DNA of 64,000 nucleotides, taken from Bythopirellula polymerisocia. GTDB lineage: Bacteria > Planctomycetota > Planctomycetia > Pirellulales > Lacipirellulaceae. The notes beneath the pieces were generated by a model. That model saw only the letters and a program-made list of their open reading frames with translations, had not been told where the DNA came from and did not search any database. Each line of letters begins with the position of its first letter. Position 1 is the stretch's first letter. The stretch spans positions 248,001-312,000 of the forward strand of contig NZ_SJPS01000001.1 of assembly GCF_007860015.1 (NCBI RefSeq), read 5' to 3'. The position numbers and the translations under genes were made by a program. Positions 43,963 to 51,553 of this stretch are shown one piece after another.

Positions 43963-45051
43963 ATGGCCCAGAACTTCAACATGCAGCGACACGCCTTCAG
44001 TTTACTGGAGCTGATGATAGCCTTGGGGACGAGTTCTCTACTCGTCGCGGGACTAGCCTCGTCGTTGTATATTTCTAGCCAGGCACTCAGTGATAACCCG
44101 AACTCTTCAGAGCAATCGCGCACGTCGGCAATTGTGCTCCACGACTTGGCAGCCGATCTCAACAAGGCGATTTCATTCTCGGAGCGCACCGCTACGGCCC
44201 TCACGTTTACCGTCCCTGATCGCAACGGGGACGGTACATCGGAGACTATCCGTTATGCCTGGTCTGGCAGTCCGGGTGATCCTCTGACATATCAATACAA
44301 CGGCGGAGCGATAGTCAACGTCGCCACTGATGTGCAAAGTTTCAATACGACTGCACTCACTCGTGAGATGATGGCCGATTCGGTGGTGGCATCGGTGGGA
44401 GGCGAGGTTGTCTTCGAAGAATTTAGTTCTGCAAAATTAGCGAGCAATGGCACCTCGATCGTGATTGCAAAACCTCCCGGCACCTCGGAGGGCGACTTGT
44501 TGATAGCCGCCGTATCCACCGATGGAAACGCTACCACTTCGCTCGCGGGCCCCGCTGGATGGTCTCTGATCACCATTGGTCCAACCTCAGGTTCAATTCG
44601 GCAGACTTTTGGTGTGTGGTGGAAGATCGCGTCCTCCTCGGAGCCGAGCAGCTACCAATTCAGTTGGGCACCCTCCGAACAAGCCTTCGGATGGATCATG
44701 CGATTTACTGGCCACGATTTAATAACTCCGATCAATGCTTTTGCAACTGAGTCCGGCTACGCGATCCTTACGGCCTCGAGCCCGGCAGTTATCAGCTCAG
44801 TGGGGAATGCCATGATCCTGCGATTGGCTGGATTCGACAATCGCCTCGTGTCAACTGATCTGCCCGGCTTGCTCGGCCATACTCCTATCAACATGGATTC
44901 AAGTAGTACAAGTTCAAGCGCGGCCTCAGGAGGTGCGGGTTACTTGATTCAAACTGCTGCAGGCGATAGTGGATCCTCAAGCTTTAATCTGACCGGCGCT
45001 GAAGAATTCACGAGTGTCACCATTGCGATTGCTCCGGAGGTGAACCCATGA
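43963..45051 (+). CDS. PilW/GspJ-like minor pseudopilin with extra C-terminal domain
   Basis: The protein has 362 residues. The leader ends RHA, with the signal FSLLELMIALGTSSLLVAGL, followed by a PilW-like segment (IVLHDLAADLNKAISFSERT). Residues about 150-360 are an added domain rich in Ser/Thr/Gly (GWSLITIGPTSGSIRQTFGV) that resembles a beta-sandwich adhesin-like module. Such tip-exposed extra domains occur in minor pilins of adhesive or substrate-binding pili, which is a known theme and not proof. The end overlaps the next gene by four bases. Confidence 0.78.
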   Translation: MAQNFNMQRHAFSLLELMIALGTSSLLVAGLASSLYISSQALSDNPNSSEQSRTSAIVLHDLAADLNKAISFSERTATALTFTVPDRNGDGTSETIRYAWSGSPGDPLTYQYNGGAIVNVATDVQSFNTTALTREMMADSVVASVGGEVVFEEFSSAKLASNGTSIVIAKPPGTSEGDLLIAAVSTDGNATTSLAGPAGWSLITIGPTSGSIRQTFGVWWKIASSSEPSSYQFSWAPSEQAFGWIMRFTGHDLITPINAFATESGYAILTASSPAVISSVGNAMILRLAGFDNRLVSTDLPGLLGHTPINMDSSSTSSSAASGGAGYLIQTAAGDSGSSSFNLTGAEEFTSVTIAIAPEVNP

Positions 45052-45701
45052 CTAAGCTTCGCATACATCGTTGTGGGACCCGTTCACACCTCAGGCATGG
45101 CATTAGCCTGTTGGAAGTTGCAATATCATCACTGCTGGTCGGTGTAACTTTGGTCGCATCGTTGCAAACCGTAGGTGCCGTGTACCGGACCCAACGGCTC
45201 AACGCTTCAAGGCTGACGGGTTCCAGCTTGGCCATGGAACTCATGACCGAAATTCTTGCGATGCCTTACGAAGACCCGGACATCAATAGTCTCACTCTCG
45301 GGAGAGAATCCGGTGAATCCGCCGTCAATCGGTTGGATTTTGATGACGTGGATGATTACAAGAATCTTAACTCTCTGGGAGTCAAGTCAAAGGATGGAAC
45401 TGCAATAGCCGACCTCACAGCCTGGCGCCGCCAGGTCGATGTAAATTGGTTTGATCCGTTGACGGGTCTCAATGCGATCTTGGATTCTAAACTCAAAAAA
45501 ATCGTTGTCACTGTCACCAGCCCCGTGGGGGACGTTACAACATTGACTGCCTACCGTTCGAAATGGGGGATGTTGGAACAAACCCCAGTCGTCGATACGA
45601 CTGCCGTTACTTGGATTGGAGCCACTTTGCAAGTGGGAGTCGGAAATCCATCCACCTACATTGGCACTCAAATAACGAACCTTGCTAGCGATGCACCCTG
45701 A
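45048..45701 (+). CDS. PilV/GspI-like minor pseudopilin
   Basis: The protein has 217 residues. A leader with basic residues ends RHG, then ISLLEVAISSLLVGVTLVAS, with Glu in place. The GspI/PilV type is suggested by the L-E-V-A-I-S-S motif and later ELMTEILAMPYEDPD. It starts by a four-base overlap (ATGA) with the preceding pseudopilin, so the two are translationally coupled. Here the residue before the cleavage site is Gly. Confidence 0.8.
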   Translation: MTKLRIHRCGTRSHLRHGISLLEVAISSLLVGVTLVASLQTVGAVYRTQRLNASRLTGSSLAMELMTEILAMPYEDPDINSLTLGRESGESAVNRLDFDDVDDYKNLNSLGVKSKDGTAIADLTAWRRQVDVNWFDPLTGLNAILDSKLKKIVVTVTSPVGDVTTLTAYRSKWGMLEQTPVVDTTAVTWIGATLQVGVGNPSTYIGTQITNLASDAP

Positions 45702-45727
45702 TGAATGGGTAAATGAAGGGATAGGGT

Positions 45728-47011
45728 ATGGAAGAAATAATAATTCGAAGACGCACTTCCTGCATGCGCGGTGGCACGGTCTATGTGGCCGTGATGGGCG
45801 TCTCGCTGATTGTGGCAGTTATCAGTATCGCCGCTATTCACGTTGCCCGGATTGAGATGAGCGAAGTCACTGCAGTGAATGAAATCTCGCGCGCTCGACT
45901 GATGGCCGAGTCTGGCATCGAATTCGCTATCTGCAAGATCAAATCTAATCCACTTTGGAGGACCGATTACACTAGCGGCGTTACGAATATACTCAGCGTC
46001 GCACTCGGTTCGCTCAACGGCTCAGGACAATTCGATTTCACGCTTACTGACACCGACGGCGATTTGAGCGACGATGATCAAGACACAGTTACCCTCCGTT
46101 CGGTGGGCACCGCGGGTAGCGCTATAAGCGTAGTCGAAGTGTTGCTACAACCCACTGGTTCAGGGCTTAGCTGTTTGGAATCATCTTTTCATAGTTCCGG
46201 GACGTGTATTGTTCAAGCCACGATGAATACTGATCAAATTATCAGCGCGAATGCTCTGATTGATGCCACCCATTCCTTGGCCAACGTACAAGGAGATGCC
46301 TGGTCGACCAATGCAGTCAATGGGAACGTATCGGGTACGAAGTACCAAAACCAAGCTCCACCCCGAGAGATGCCAGACCCTCTAAGTGTATTCGAATACT
46401 ATGTTGCAAACGGCACAGCAATTAGCGCTGGCAGCATTGGCTCACGAATTGAACTCTGCGTACTCTCTCCTGGAAATAATCCTTACGGGTCAGGTGCAAC
46501 GAATTCACAAGGCATCTATGTGATTGATTGTTTAGGAGGGAGTATGAATGTGCACAACTGTCGCATCGAGGGAACTTTAGTATTTCTCAATGCTCCTGGC
46601 GGAGTGAAGCTTGAAAACTCCATCAATTGGAAACCTGCAATTTCGAATTTTCCTGCACTAATGGTGCAAGGCCCCGTTCAGATGGATTGGGACCGAAATT
46701 CAGCACTTTCGGAAGCAGCTTTGGGGATCAATTTCAATTCCGCAAATTCGCCAGATAACGGCATTTCGGACAATGACACCACCGATACTTATCTCGGGAA
46801 CATCAGTGGGGTCATTTACATTGACGGCAACCTAGCGATTACACGTAGTTCAAGCTTCACTGGAGTCGTTGTTGTAGAGGGATCTGTTCAAGTGGATGCA
46901 AGCACGAATTTGAACTATCAATCGACATTCTTAAATAATGCGCCACCAGGTTTTGCTTCTGGAACGGACATGCAGATCGTTCCCGGCACCTGGAAACGAG
47001 TAGCATATTGA
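45728..47011 (+). CDS. PilX-like pilus-associated protein
   Basis: The protein has 427 residues. A hydrophobic N-terminal helix (VYVAVMGVSLIVAVISIAAI) is followed by the PilX_N/GspK-like motif VNEISRARLMAESGIEFAI. The rest, about 330 residues, is Ser/Thr/Gly/Asn-rich (IDCLGGSMNVHNCRIEGTLV) and looks like a beta-helix or adhesin. It has no Glu+5 prepilin motif at the start. Gene order after the minor pseudopilins fits a tip or secretion-associated role. Confidence 0.72.
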   Translation: MEEIIIRRRTSCMRGGTVYVAVMGVSLIVAVISIAAIHVARIEMSEVTAVNEISRARLMAESGIEFAICKIKSNPLWRTDYTSGVTNILSVALGSLNGSGQFDFTLTDTDGDLSDDDQDTVTLRSVGTAGSAISVVEVLLQPTGSGLSCLESSFHSSGTCIVQATMNTDQIISANALIDATHSLANVQGDAWSTNAVNGNVSGTKYQNQAPPREMPDPLSVFEYYVANGTAISAGSIGSRIELCVLSPGNNPYGSGATNSQGIYVIDCLGGSMNVHNCRIEGTLVFLNAPGGVKLENSINWKPAISNFPALMVQGPVQMDWDRNSALSEAALGINFNSANSPDNGISDNDTTDTYLGNISGVIYIDGNLAITRSSSFTGVVVVEGSVQVDASTNLNYQSTFLNNAPPGFASGTDMQIVPGTWKRVAY

Positions 47012-47043
47012 GGGCTGAAGAATTTAAGCGAAGGAAATGAAAA

Positions 47044-47074
47044 GGAACGGGAGAAAATTAGATCCTCCCGTTCC
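47044..47074. terminator. Bidirectional terminator hairpin
   Basis: GGAACGGGAG and CTCCCGTTCC form a 10-bp stem with an 11-base loop between the converging plus-strand pilus operon and minus-strand surface-protein gene. A T-rich stretch follows on the plus strand (AATTCTTAATTTT). Confidence 0.7.
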
Positions 47075-47094
47075 AGGAATTCTTAATTTTCGCC

Positions 47095-48264
47095 TTACAC
47101 AACGAATTCTTCCAACATCTCGAAGGCAAGGTCGAGTTCCAAGTTGATGTCGTTACCACCCAAATCTACTAGGGAATCATATCCTTGGCCACCGTTAAGC
47201 AAAGCCAACTTAGAAACAACAACTTCTTCAAGTGCAAGGACATCATCACCTTTGCCAAGTTTTACGAACAGCAACTCAAACGCCGAATCGAATATCTCTA
47301 CCTCATCATTTCCGTCCCCTGTAGAGATCGACAAAATGCCTGTGGAGCTAGCGTCTATACCCACAACATCATTCCCATTAGTTGTCACGATAGTTATGAA
47401 TGAGGTGGCCGTGACCTCTCCAAGCCCGATGTCATTGGTCCCGGAACCAACCACTGACAGAGTACGTCCAGCATCGAACAATGAGAGACTTAAGAAGTCG
47501 TTGCCATTTCCTAGGCTCACTAATGTAGAGCCACTGACTGTCGTGAGAAGCCCATTCACAATATCATCACCGCCATCGACTGAAACGAGCAAGTTGTCAT
47601 TTACTATGGCACGGTTGATAGAGATGTCGTCGTTTCCACTTCCCATGACGATGGTAAAATCGTCACCCACGGACGTCGACTCATCGCTATCTTGATATAT
47701 CGGAAATGGCAAAGTCAGAGTATTAGAACCTTGTGTGTCAACCACAGTGAAATCGTCAGCAACTCGGACAGCAGTAAACTCGAAATAGTCATCTCCTGTT
47801 CCGCCCTCGACGATCAAGTCGTCAGAAATTGACAATGGCAATTGGGAATCAGGGTTCGATAGGGAACTGCCCATAGCCAATTCGTCATCTCCGTCTCCCA
47901 AATCGATCCTCAAGTCGCCCGGAAATATAAGGGGATCCAGGTCATCTGTATTCGACCCACCGAAAATGCGGACCGAGTCGTCTCCGCTTCCGGTGTTGAT
48001 AAGGACGTTGCCCGTAATTCCGGAGTAAAGAGTATTAAATGCGTCCGGCACCTCGTTATTAATTGTATCTCCGGCGATACCCAATTCGAACTTAAACTGT
48101 CCACCATCTGCCACTCCACTGCGAAGAACAAATGAATTGGGCTCGGCGTCACCAGTGATGACAAGATCGCCATCAATCACCGCGACAGTCAGGTCAGCGG
48201 CGAGCAATTGCTTTTTTTCAAGGCTTTCAAAACGCAGACGCTTTTCCATGCGATTGTGAAACAT
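47095..48264 (-). CDS. Surface protein with planctomycete N-terminal leader and RTX-like repeats
   Basis: The protein has 389 residues. The N-terminus (RLRFESLEKKQLLAAD) is the planctomycete surface-leader type in which L-E-x-x-x-L-L-A-A follows basic residues. The mature part is many short G-D-G-D/N-D and GxGxD repeats (LGDGDDELAMG, GGTGDDYFEF, GDGNDEVEIF, GKGDDVLALE) of the haemolysin-type, calcium-binding beta-roll family. ATG at 48264 with GGAGA upstream was chosen; readings from 48300 (TTG) or ATG 48291 and 48249 are possible. It lies next to the pilus operon and could be secreted by it, but this is not shown. Confidence 0.75.
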   Translation of the reverse strand: MFHNRMEKRLRFESLEKKQLLAADLTVAVIDGDLVITGDAEPNSFVLRSGVADGGQFKFELGIAGDTINNEVPDAFNTLYSGITGNVLINTGSGDDSVRIFGGSNTDDLDPLIFPGDLRIDLGDGDDELAMGSSLSNPDSQLPLSISDDLIVEGGTGDDYFEFTAVRVADDFTVVDTQGSNTLTLPFPIYQDSDESTSVGDDFTIVMGSGNDDISINRAIVNDNLLVSVDGGDDIVNGLLTTVSGSTLVSLGNGNDFLSLSLFDAGRTLSVVGSGTNDIGLGEVTATSFITIVTTNGNDVVGIDASSTGILSISTGDGNDEVEIFDSAFELLFVKLGKGDDVLALEEVVVSKLALLNGGQGYDSLVDLGGNDINLELDLAFEMLEEFVV

Positions 48265-48833
48265 GTTACTTTCGATCTCCAAAAATGACATTGGGTGCAA
48301 AGATTTCCCCGAACAACTTTCAAACGTGCCGGGTTTAACAAGAGTACCAAGTTAGGTATTTCTAATCAGTACGATTCTGGGCGAACAACCATTATAGACA
48401 GAGTTCCAGGCCTTATAAAAGAGCACTCGTGCGATTTTCCAGTTATTCAAATAGTTCTGCTTCTGATGAATCTGTCAAAGAATCTGTGTGGCACTGACTG
48501 GACTGGCTTCGACGCTTAGCTAAGGATGCTACAGACGGCTTATTCGGCCCCCTAACATGAGGGGAGTTGCTCTCCACTTGAATTCATTCTGCATAGAGAG
48601 ATTCCCAAGAGGAATGGTTCCAACTGTGGCGATTTGGCAGCTAGCATACTCATGAAAGTGTCGAGTTTCACAGGTGGTACCTCACACTTTTCGCATCTGT
48701 AGCCTAACCTTTAATAGGTAAAATGTGAGGGCCGTGATGCCTCACAATCCATCTATTCGTCCCGTTGCCTTTGTCCGTTGCCCCAAACTGTTCGACGGAT
48801 TTGCTGGCAGCCACGATCCAGATAATCTGATAA
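48265..48833. other. Intergenic region with a hairpin, no gene seen
   Basis: About 570 bases lie upstream of the surface-protein and diguanylate cyclase genes. An imperfect hairpin (CCTCACACTTTT at 48680, AAAATGTGAGG at 48720) sits 100 bases before the cyclase start. It does not match a GEMM riboswitch. Confidence 0.5.
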
Positions 48834-50330
48834 ATGCTTAGCTTCCTACCAAATATCTCCTCGATCACTGTAAAGCGAGCTTCTCTGCTCGAGTACGCAC
48901 TCCTGCTTGCCGTGGGTATGATCACACTGGTTATGTCGAAATCTGAGCATCATGACATACTACTGCATCTGTATTACCTCCCTACTCTGATTACAGGATT
49001 CTTTCTTGGCTCTTATCGGTCACGGTTTATGGCGCTGCTGTGTATTCTCTCAGCAACCTTAGCCTTGATACCAGGAATATGGACTTCGTCAGCGAAGCTT
49101 CCAGAACCCCTGTTGCTGTCATACAGTATCTGGGCCGCCACGATCCTTTTGGTCGCCATTCTCGTGGGAAAACTTAGCGACGGCTGGCGAGATGCTTTGG
49201 AAAGTCTTCGCCGCGAACATCAGAAAGATGTTCTCACGGATTCACTCACAGGAATTGCCAATCGCAGGGCCTATGAATTTGAACTCAACCGTCGCATCTC
49301 TCAATGGGAGCGAGATGGAACTCCCGTGACACTGATATTGCTCGATATCGACTTGTTTAAGAAACTCAATGATCGCTATGGCCATCCTGCCGGAGATTCT
49401 GTTTTGAAGGGCGTGGCTGAGGTTCTCCAGTCTCTCATTCGCAAAGCCGACCTCTGCTGCCGCTATGGTGGCGAAGAGTTTAGTATCATCCTGCCCGGCA
49501 TAAGTATTGCAGAAGCTGCGGAGGTTGCGGACCGGGCCCGCACACTTATTGAGGAACGCCGATTTTCTTTCAATGGGCTTCTGTTGCGAACTACCGTAAG
49601 TGTGGGTTTTGCTCAGGTTCAACCCTGTGAGGAGTCGAGTTCGTTGATGAAACGGGCAGATGCAGCTTTATATTCTTCTAAAGAGTCAGGCAGAAACCGT
49701 ATTTTCTTTCATGATGGGATCGCATGTCATCAGAAAGGCACAGGATCTGCGATCCCAGCTAATGTTGCAACTCCCTTCGAACGTCTTTCTACAACACCGG
49801 TGGAAGCCTATGCCGATGAAACAACGGGGCTACCTAGTCAGAGAGTTTTAGTCGAAGAATTGCGCCGGCGGGCAGCCGAACGTAGTCGCTATGGGACAGA
49901 TCTTGTCATGGCACTTGTGCGAGTTGAACACCATAACTCCACCCCTGAGTGCCAGATACACACCAAGAAAAATCTATTGGCTATTACCGCCAGGCTGATT
50001 TGTTCGCAACTTCGTGAGACCGATTTAGTGGTTCGCTATGGGATAGATACTTTTGGAATCTTAATGCCCTCCACGACTGTTCAGGGGGCCACTATTCCTC
50101 TGGAAAAAATCTGCAATCAAGCCAACACTTATCGAGACGATCAGTACCCAAGTCTTTCCTACTCGGTCAGCATTGGAGCTACTGAAGTTGCTCGTAACGA
50201 AAATCCTGGCTCAACGATTGATAATGCCGATAAGGCATTACAAATCGCAGCTGAGGGCTGCGTCGAGTACTATCATCCAGCAAGCTTCTTGGAAAAATCT
50301 TCCTTGACTTCTTCTTCGCTCATTTCTTGA
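48834..50330 (+). CDS. Membrane diguanylate cyclase with a second, degenerate GGDEF domain
   Basis: The protein has 498 residues. Residues 15-125 contain four or so helices (LEYALLLAVGMITLVMSKSE; FMALLCILSATLALIPGIW; SIWAATILLVAILVGKLSD). A first GGDEF domain follows with LTDSLTGIANRRAYEFEL, GGEEF at 212-216, and the inhibitory I-site R-K-A-D at 203-206. A second GGDEF-like domain (about 325-485) has GIDTF at 403-407 in place of GGDEF, so it cannot catalyse, but it keeps R-E-T-D at 394-397, which could bind c-di-GMP. Expected reaction: two GTP to c-di-GMP. Confidence 0.9.
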   Translation: MLSFLPNISSITVKRASLLEYALLLAVGMITLVMSKSEHHDILLHLYYLPTLITGFFLGSYRSRFMALLCILSATLALIPGIWTSSAKLPEPLLLSYSIWAATILLVAILVGKLSDGWRDALESLRREHQKDVLTDSLTGIANRRAYEFELNRRISQWERDGTPVTLILLDIDLFKKLNDRYGHPAGDSVLKGVAEVLQSLIRKADLCCRYGGEEFSIILPGISIAEAAEVADRARTLIEERRFSFNGLLLRTTVSVGFAQVQPCEESSSLMKRADAALYSSKESGRNRIFFHDGIACHQKGTGSAIPANVATPFERLSTTPVEAYADETTGLPSQRVLVEELRRRAAERSRYGTDLVMALVRVEHHNSTPECQIHTKKNLLAITARLICSQLRETDLVVRYGIDTFGILMPSTTVQGATIPLEKICNQANTYRDDQYPSLSYSVSIGATEVARNENPGSTIDNADKALQIAAEGCVEYYHPASFLEKSSLTSSSLIS

Positions 50331-50352
50331 GCTTCGCCAGGGTGGGTTGTGC

Positions 50353-51255
50353 TTACCAGTTGCGAAATGTCGTAGTGAGTCCCCGCGAAAAAGGCCGGAA
50401 ACCAAGTTGCCGCGTGTTATGGGTAAGCTCATTACTAAAAAAACGACTTCCCTCGTAGTATTGGAGTTGTTCTCGAAACGGGTTTAAAGTCCGCAAGTCT
50501 ACCGGAACACTGGCCTCAAAATTACCAGTCCCAGGAATTCCCAGACGCACGTTGACTAGTGCAGTTGTGCAGAGGGCGAGGTCGAATTCGGGGCGGATCT
50601 GTCGAAAACGCAAGGATACCCCTGCCACGCCGTCGGCAAACATCGAATCTGCAATTCTCGAATTCCAACTTTCCAATTCCAGAAAGCTCACTCGACCCGT
50701 GTGCTGGTCGAATAGCTCACCCAGCAAACGCACAGATACGTTTCCACACACAGGCACTATTCGTCCGTGTGCATCAAGAGGTGATACTGCTAAAACAATT
50801 CCGTCAGGTTCAACTGTGCGGTCAAGATTAGCCAATCGCGCACCGATCTCCAAGCTGGCCACTCGAGGAAGTAGCCCATACTCTGGAACAACTCGCTCAA
50901 TGATCTGACTCTCTTGAGCCAAGACCTCGTATTCAGTCAGAAATCCTTCTGGGCCGTTAGACCCTAGATGGGAAACCTGAGAGGCGAGTTCCATCTTTGC
51001 AATTTCTTTTCCGTCGAGTCGTGTCGAGATTATTTCTGTCCAAGGTACGGCTGTGGTGAGAATGATGCCAGAGTCTCTATAGCGTATCCACATCGTTTGC
51101 GCATCGCTCTGCGCGTCGATCTCGCCGTTTAACACGCGACCATCCGTTGTCATGACCTCAATTGCTGCTTGGGAAGATCCAGCCGAGCAAACAATAATGA
51201 GGAACGCACACAGCTCGGTAGCGAGGTTTCGGAGGTATTGAGAAGTTCTAGATTT
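50353..51255 (-). CDS. Exported protein of unknown function
   Basis: The protein has 300 residues. A signal peptide (LRNLATELCAFLIIVCSAGS, SQA) is followed by a small beta-barrel-like start (IEVMTTDGRVLNGEIDAQSD, with W-T-E-I-I-S) reminiscent of SH3/LSm-like modules in planctomycete proteins, then a segment with no recognised motif, ending SRGLTTTFRNW. It is convergent with the diguanylate cyclase gene and divergent from the GYF ATPase gene. A longer reading from 51318 adds a non-signal stretch. Function unknown. Confidence 0.7.
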   Translation of the reverse strand, partial: KSRTSQYLRNLATELCAFLIIVCSAGSSQAAIEVMTTDGRVLNGEIDAQSDAQTMWIRYRDSGIILTTAVPWTEIISTRLDGKEIAKMELASQVSHLGSNGPEGFLTEYEVLAQESQIIERVVPEYGLLPRVASLEIGARLANLDRTVEPDGIVLAVSPLDAHGRIVPVCGNVSVRLLGELFDQHTGRVSFLELESWNSRIADSMFADGVAGVSLRFRQIRPEFDLALCTTALVNVRLGIPGTGNFEASVPVDLRTLNPFREQLQYYEGSRFFSNELTHNTRQLGFRPFSRGLTTTFRNW

Positions 51256-51553
51256 CATGAGAAAACCGGGCAAAAGTGGCAATTGGCCCAAGGAGCGTGG
51301 TGAAGTGGTTAACTCCATTTTCCTTGCCAGCTATCAGGCATTCCACAAGAAAATCCGGTCGTCGTGATAAATGCCGACAAGAAGTTCCATCTAACCGATA
51401 CAACCGAGCCTCTGAAAAGCACTCAAAGACTTGGCGAAATTCACCGGTTCTACCGCCCGCAGGAAAGTTGGAATAGAATGAAGCGGTCTTTCCTCTTGGT
51501 GGGATGCTCTCGTTTCATTATCTCAACGGCAAGTGTTACCGGAATTCTTTTCG

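Noticed and set aside
30591-47011. Classical type II secretion system
   Set aside because: PilM, PilN and PilO type proteins with the I-N-L motif and absence of a GspC-GspL-GspM-GspN set favour a type IV pilus-like machine, although a secretion role cannot be excluded.
48600-48833. GEMM (c-di-GMP) riboswitch before the diguanylate cyclase
   Set aside because: The conserved core sequences of that riboswitch are absent; only an unrelated hairpin is present.
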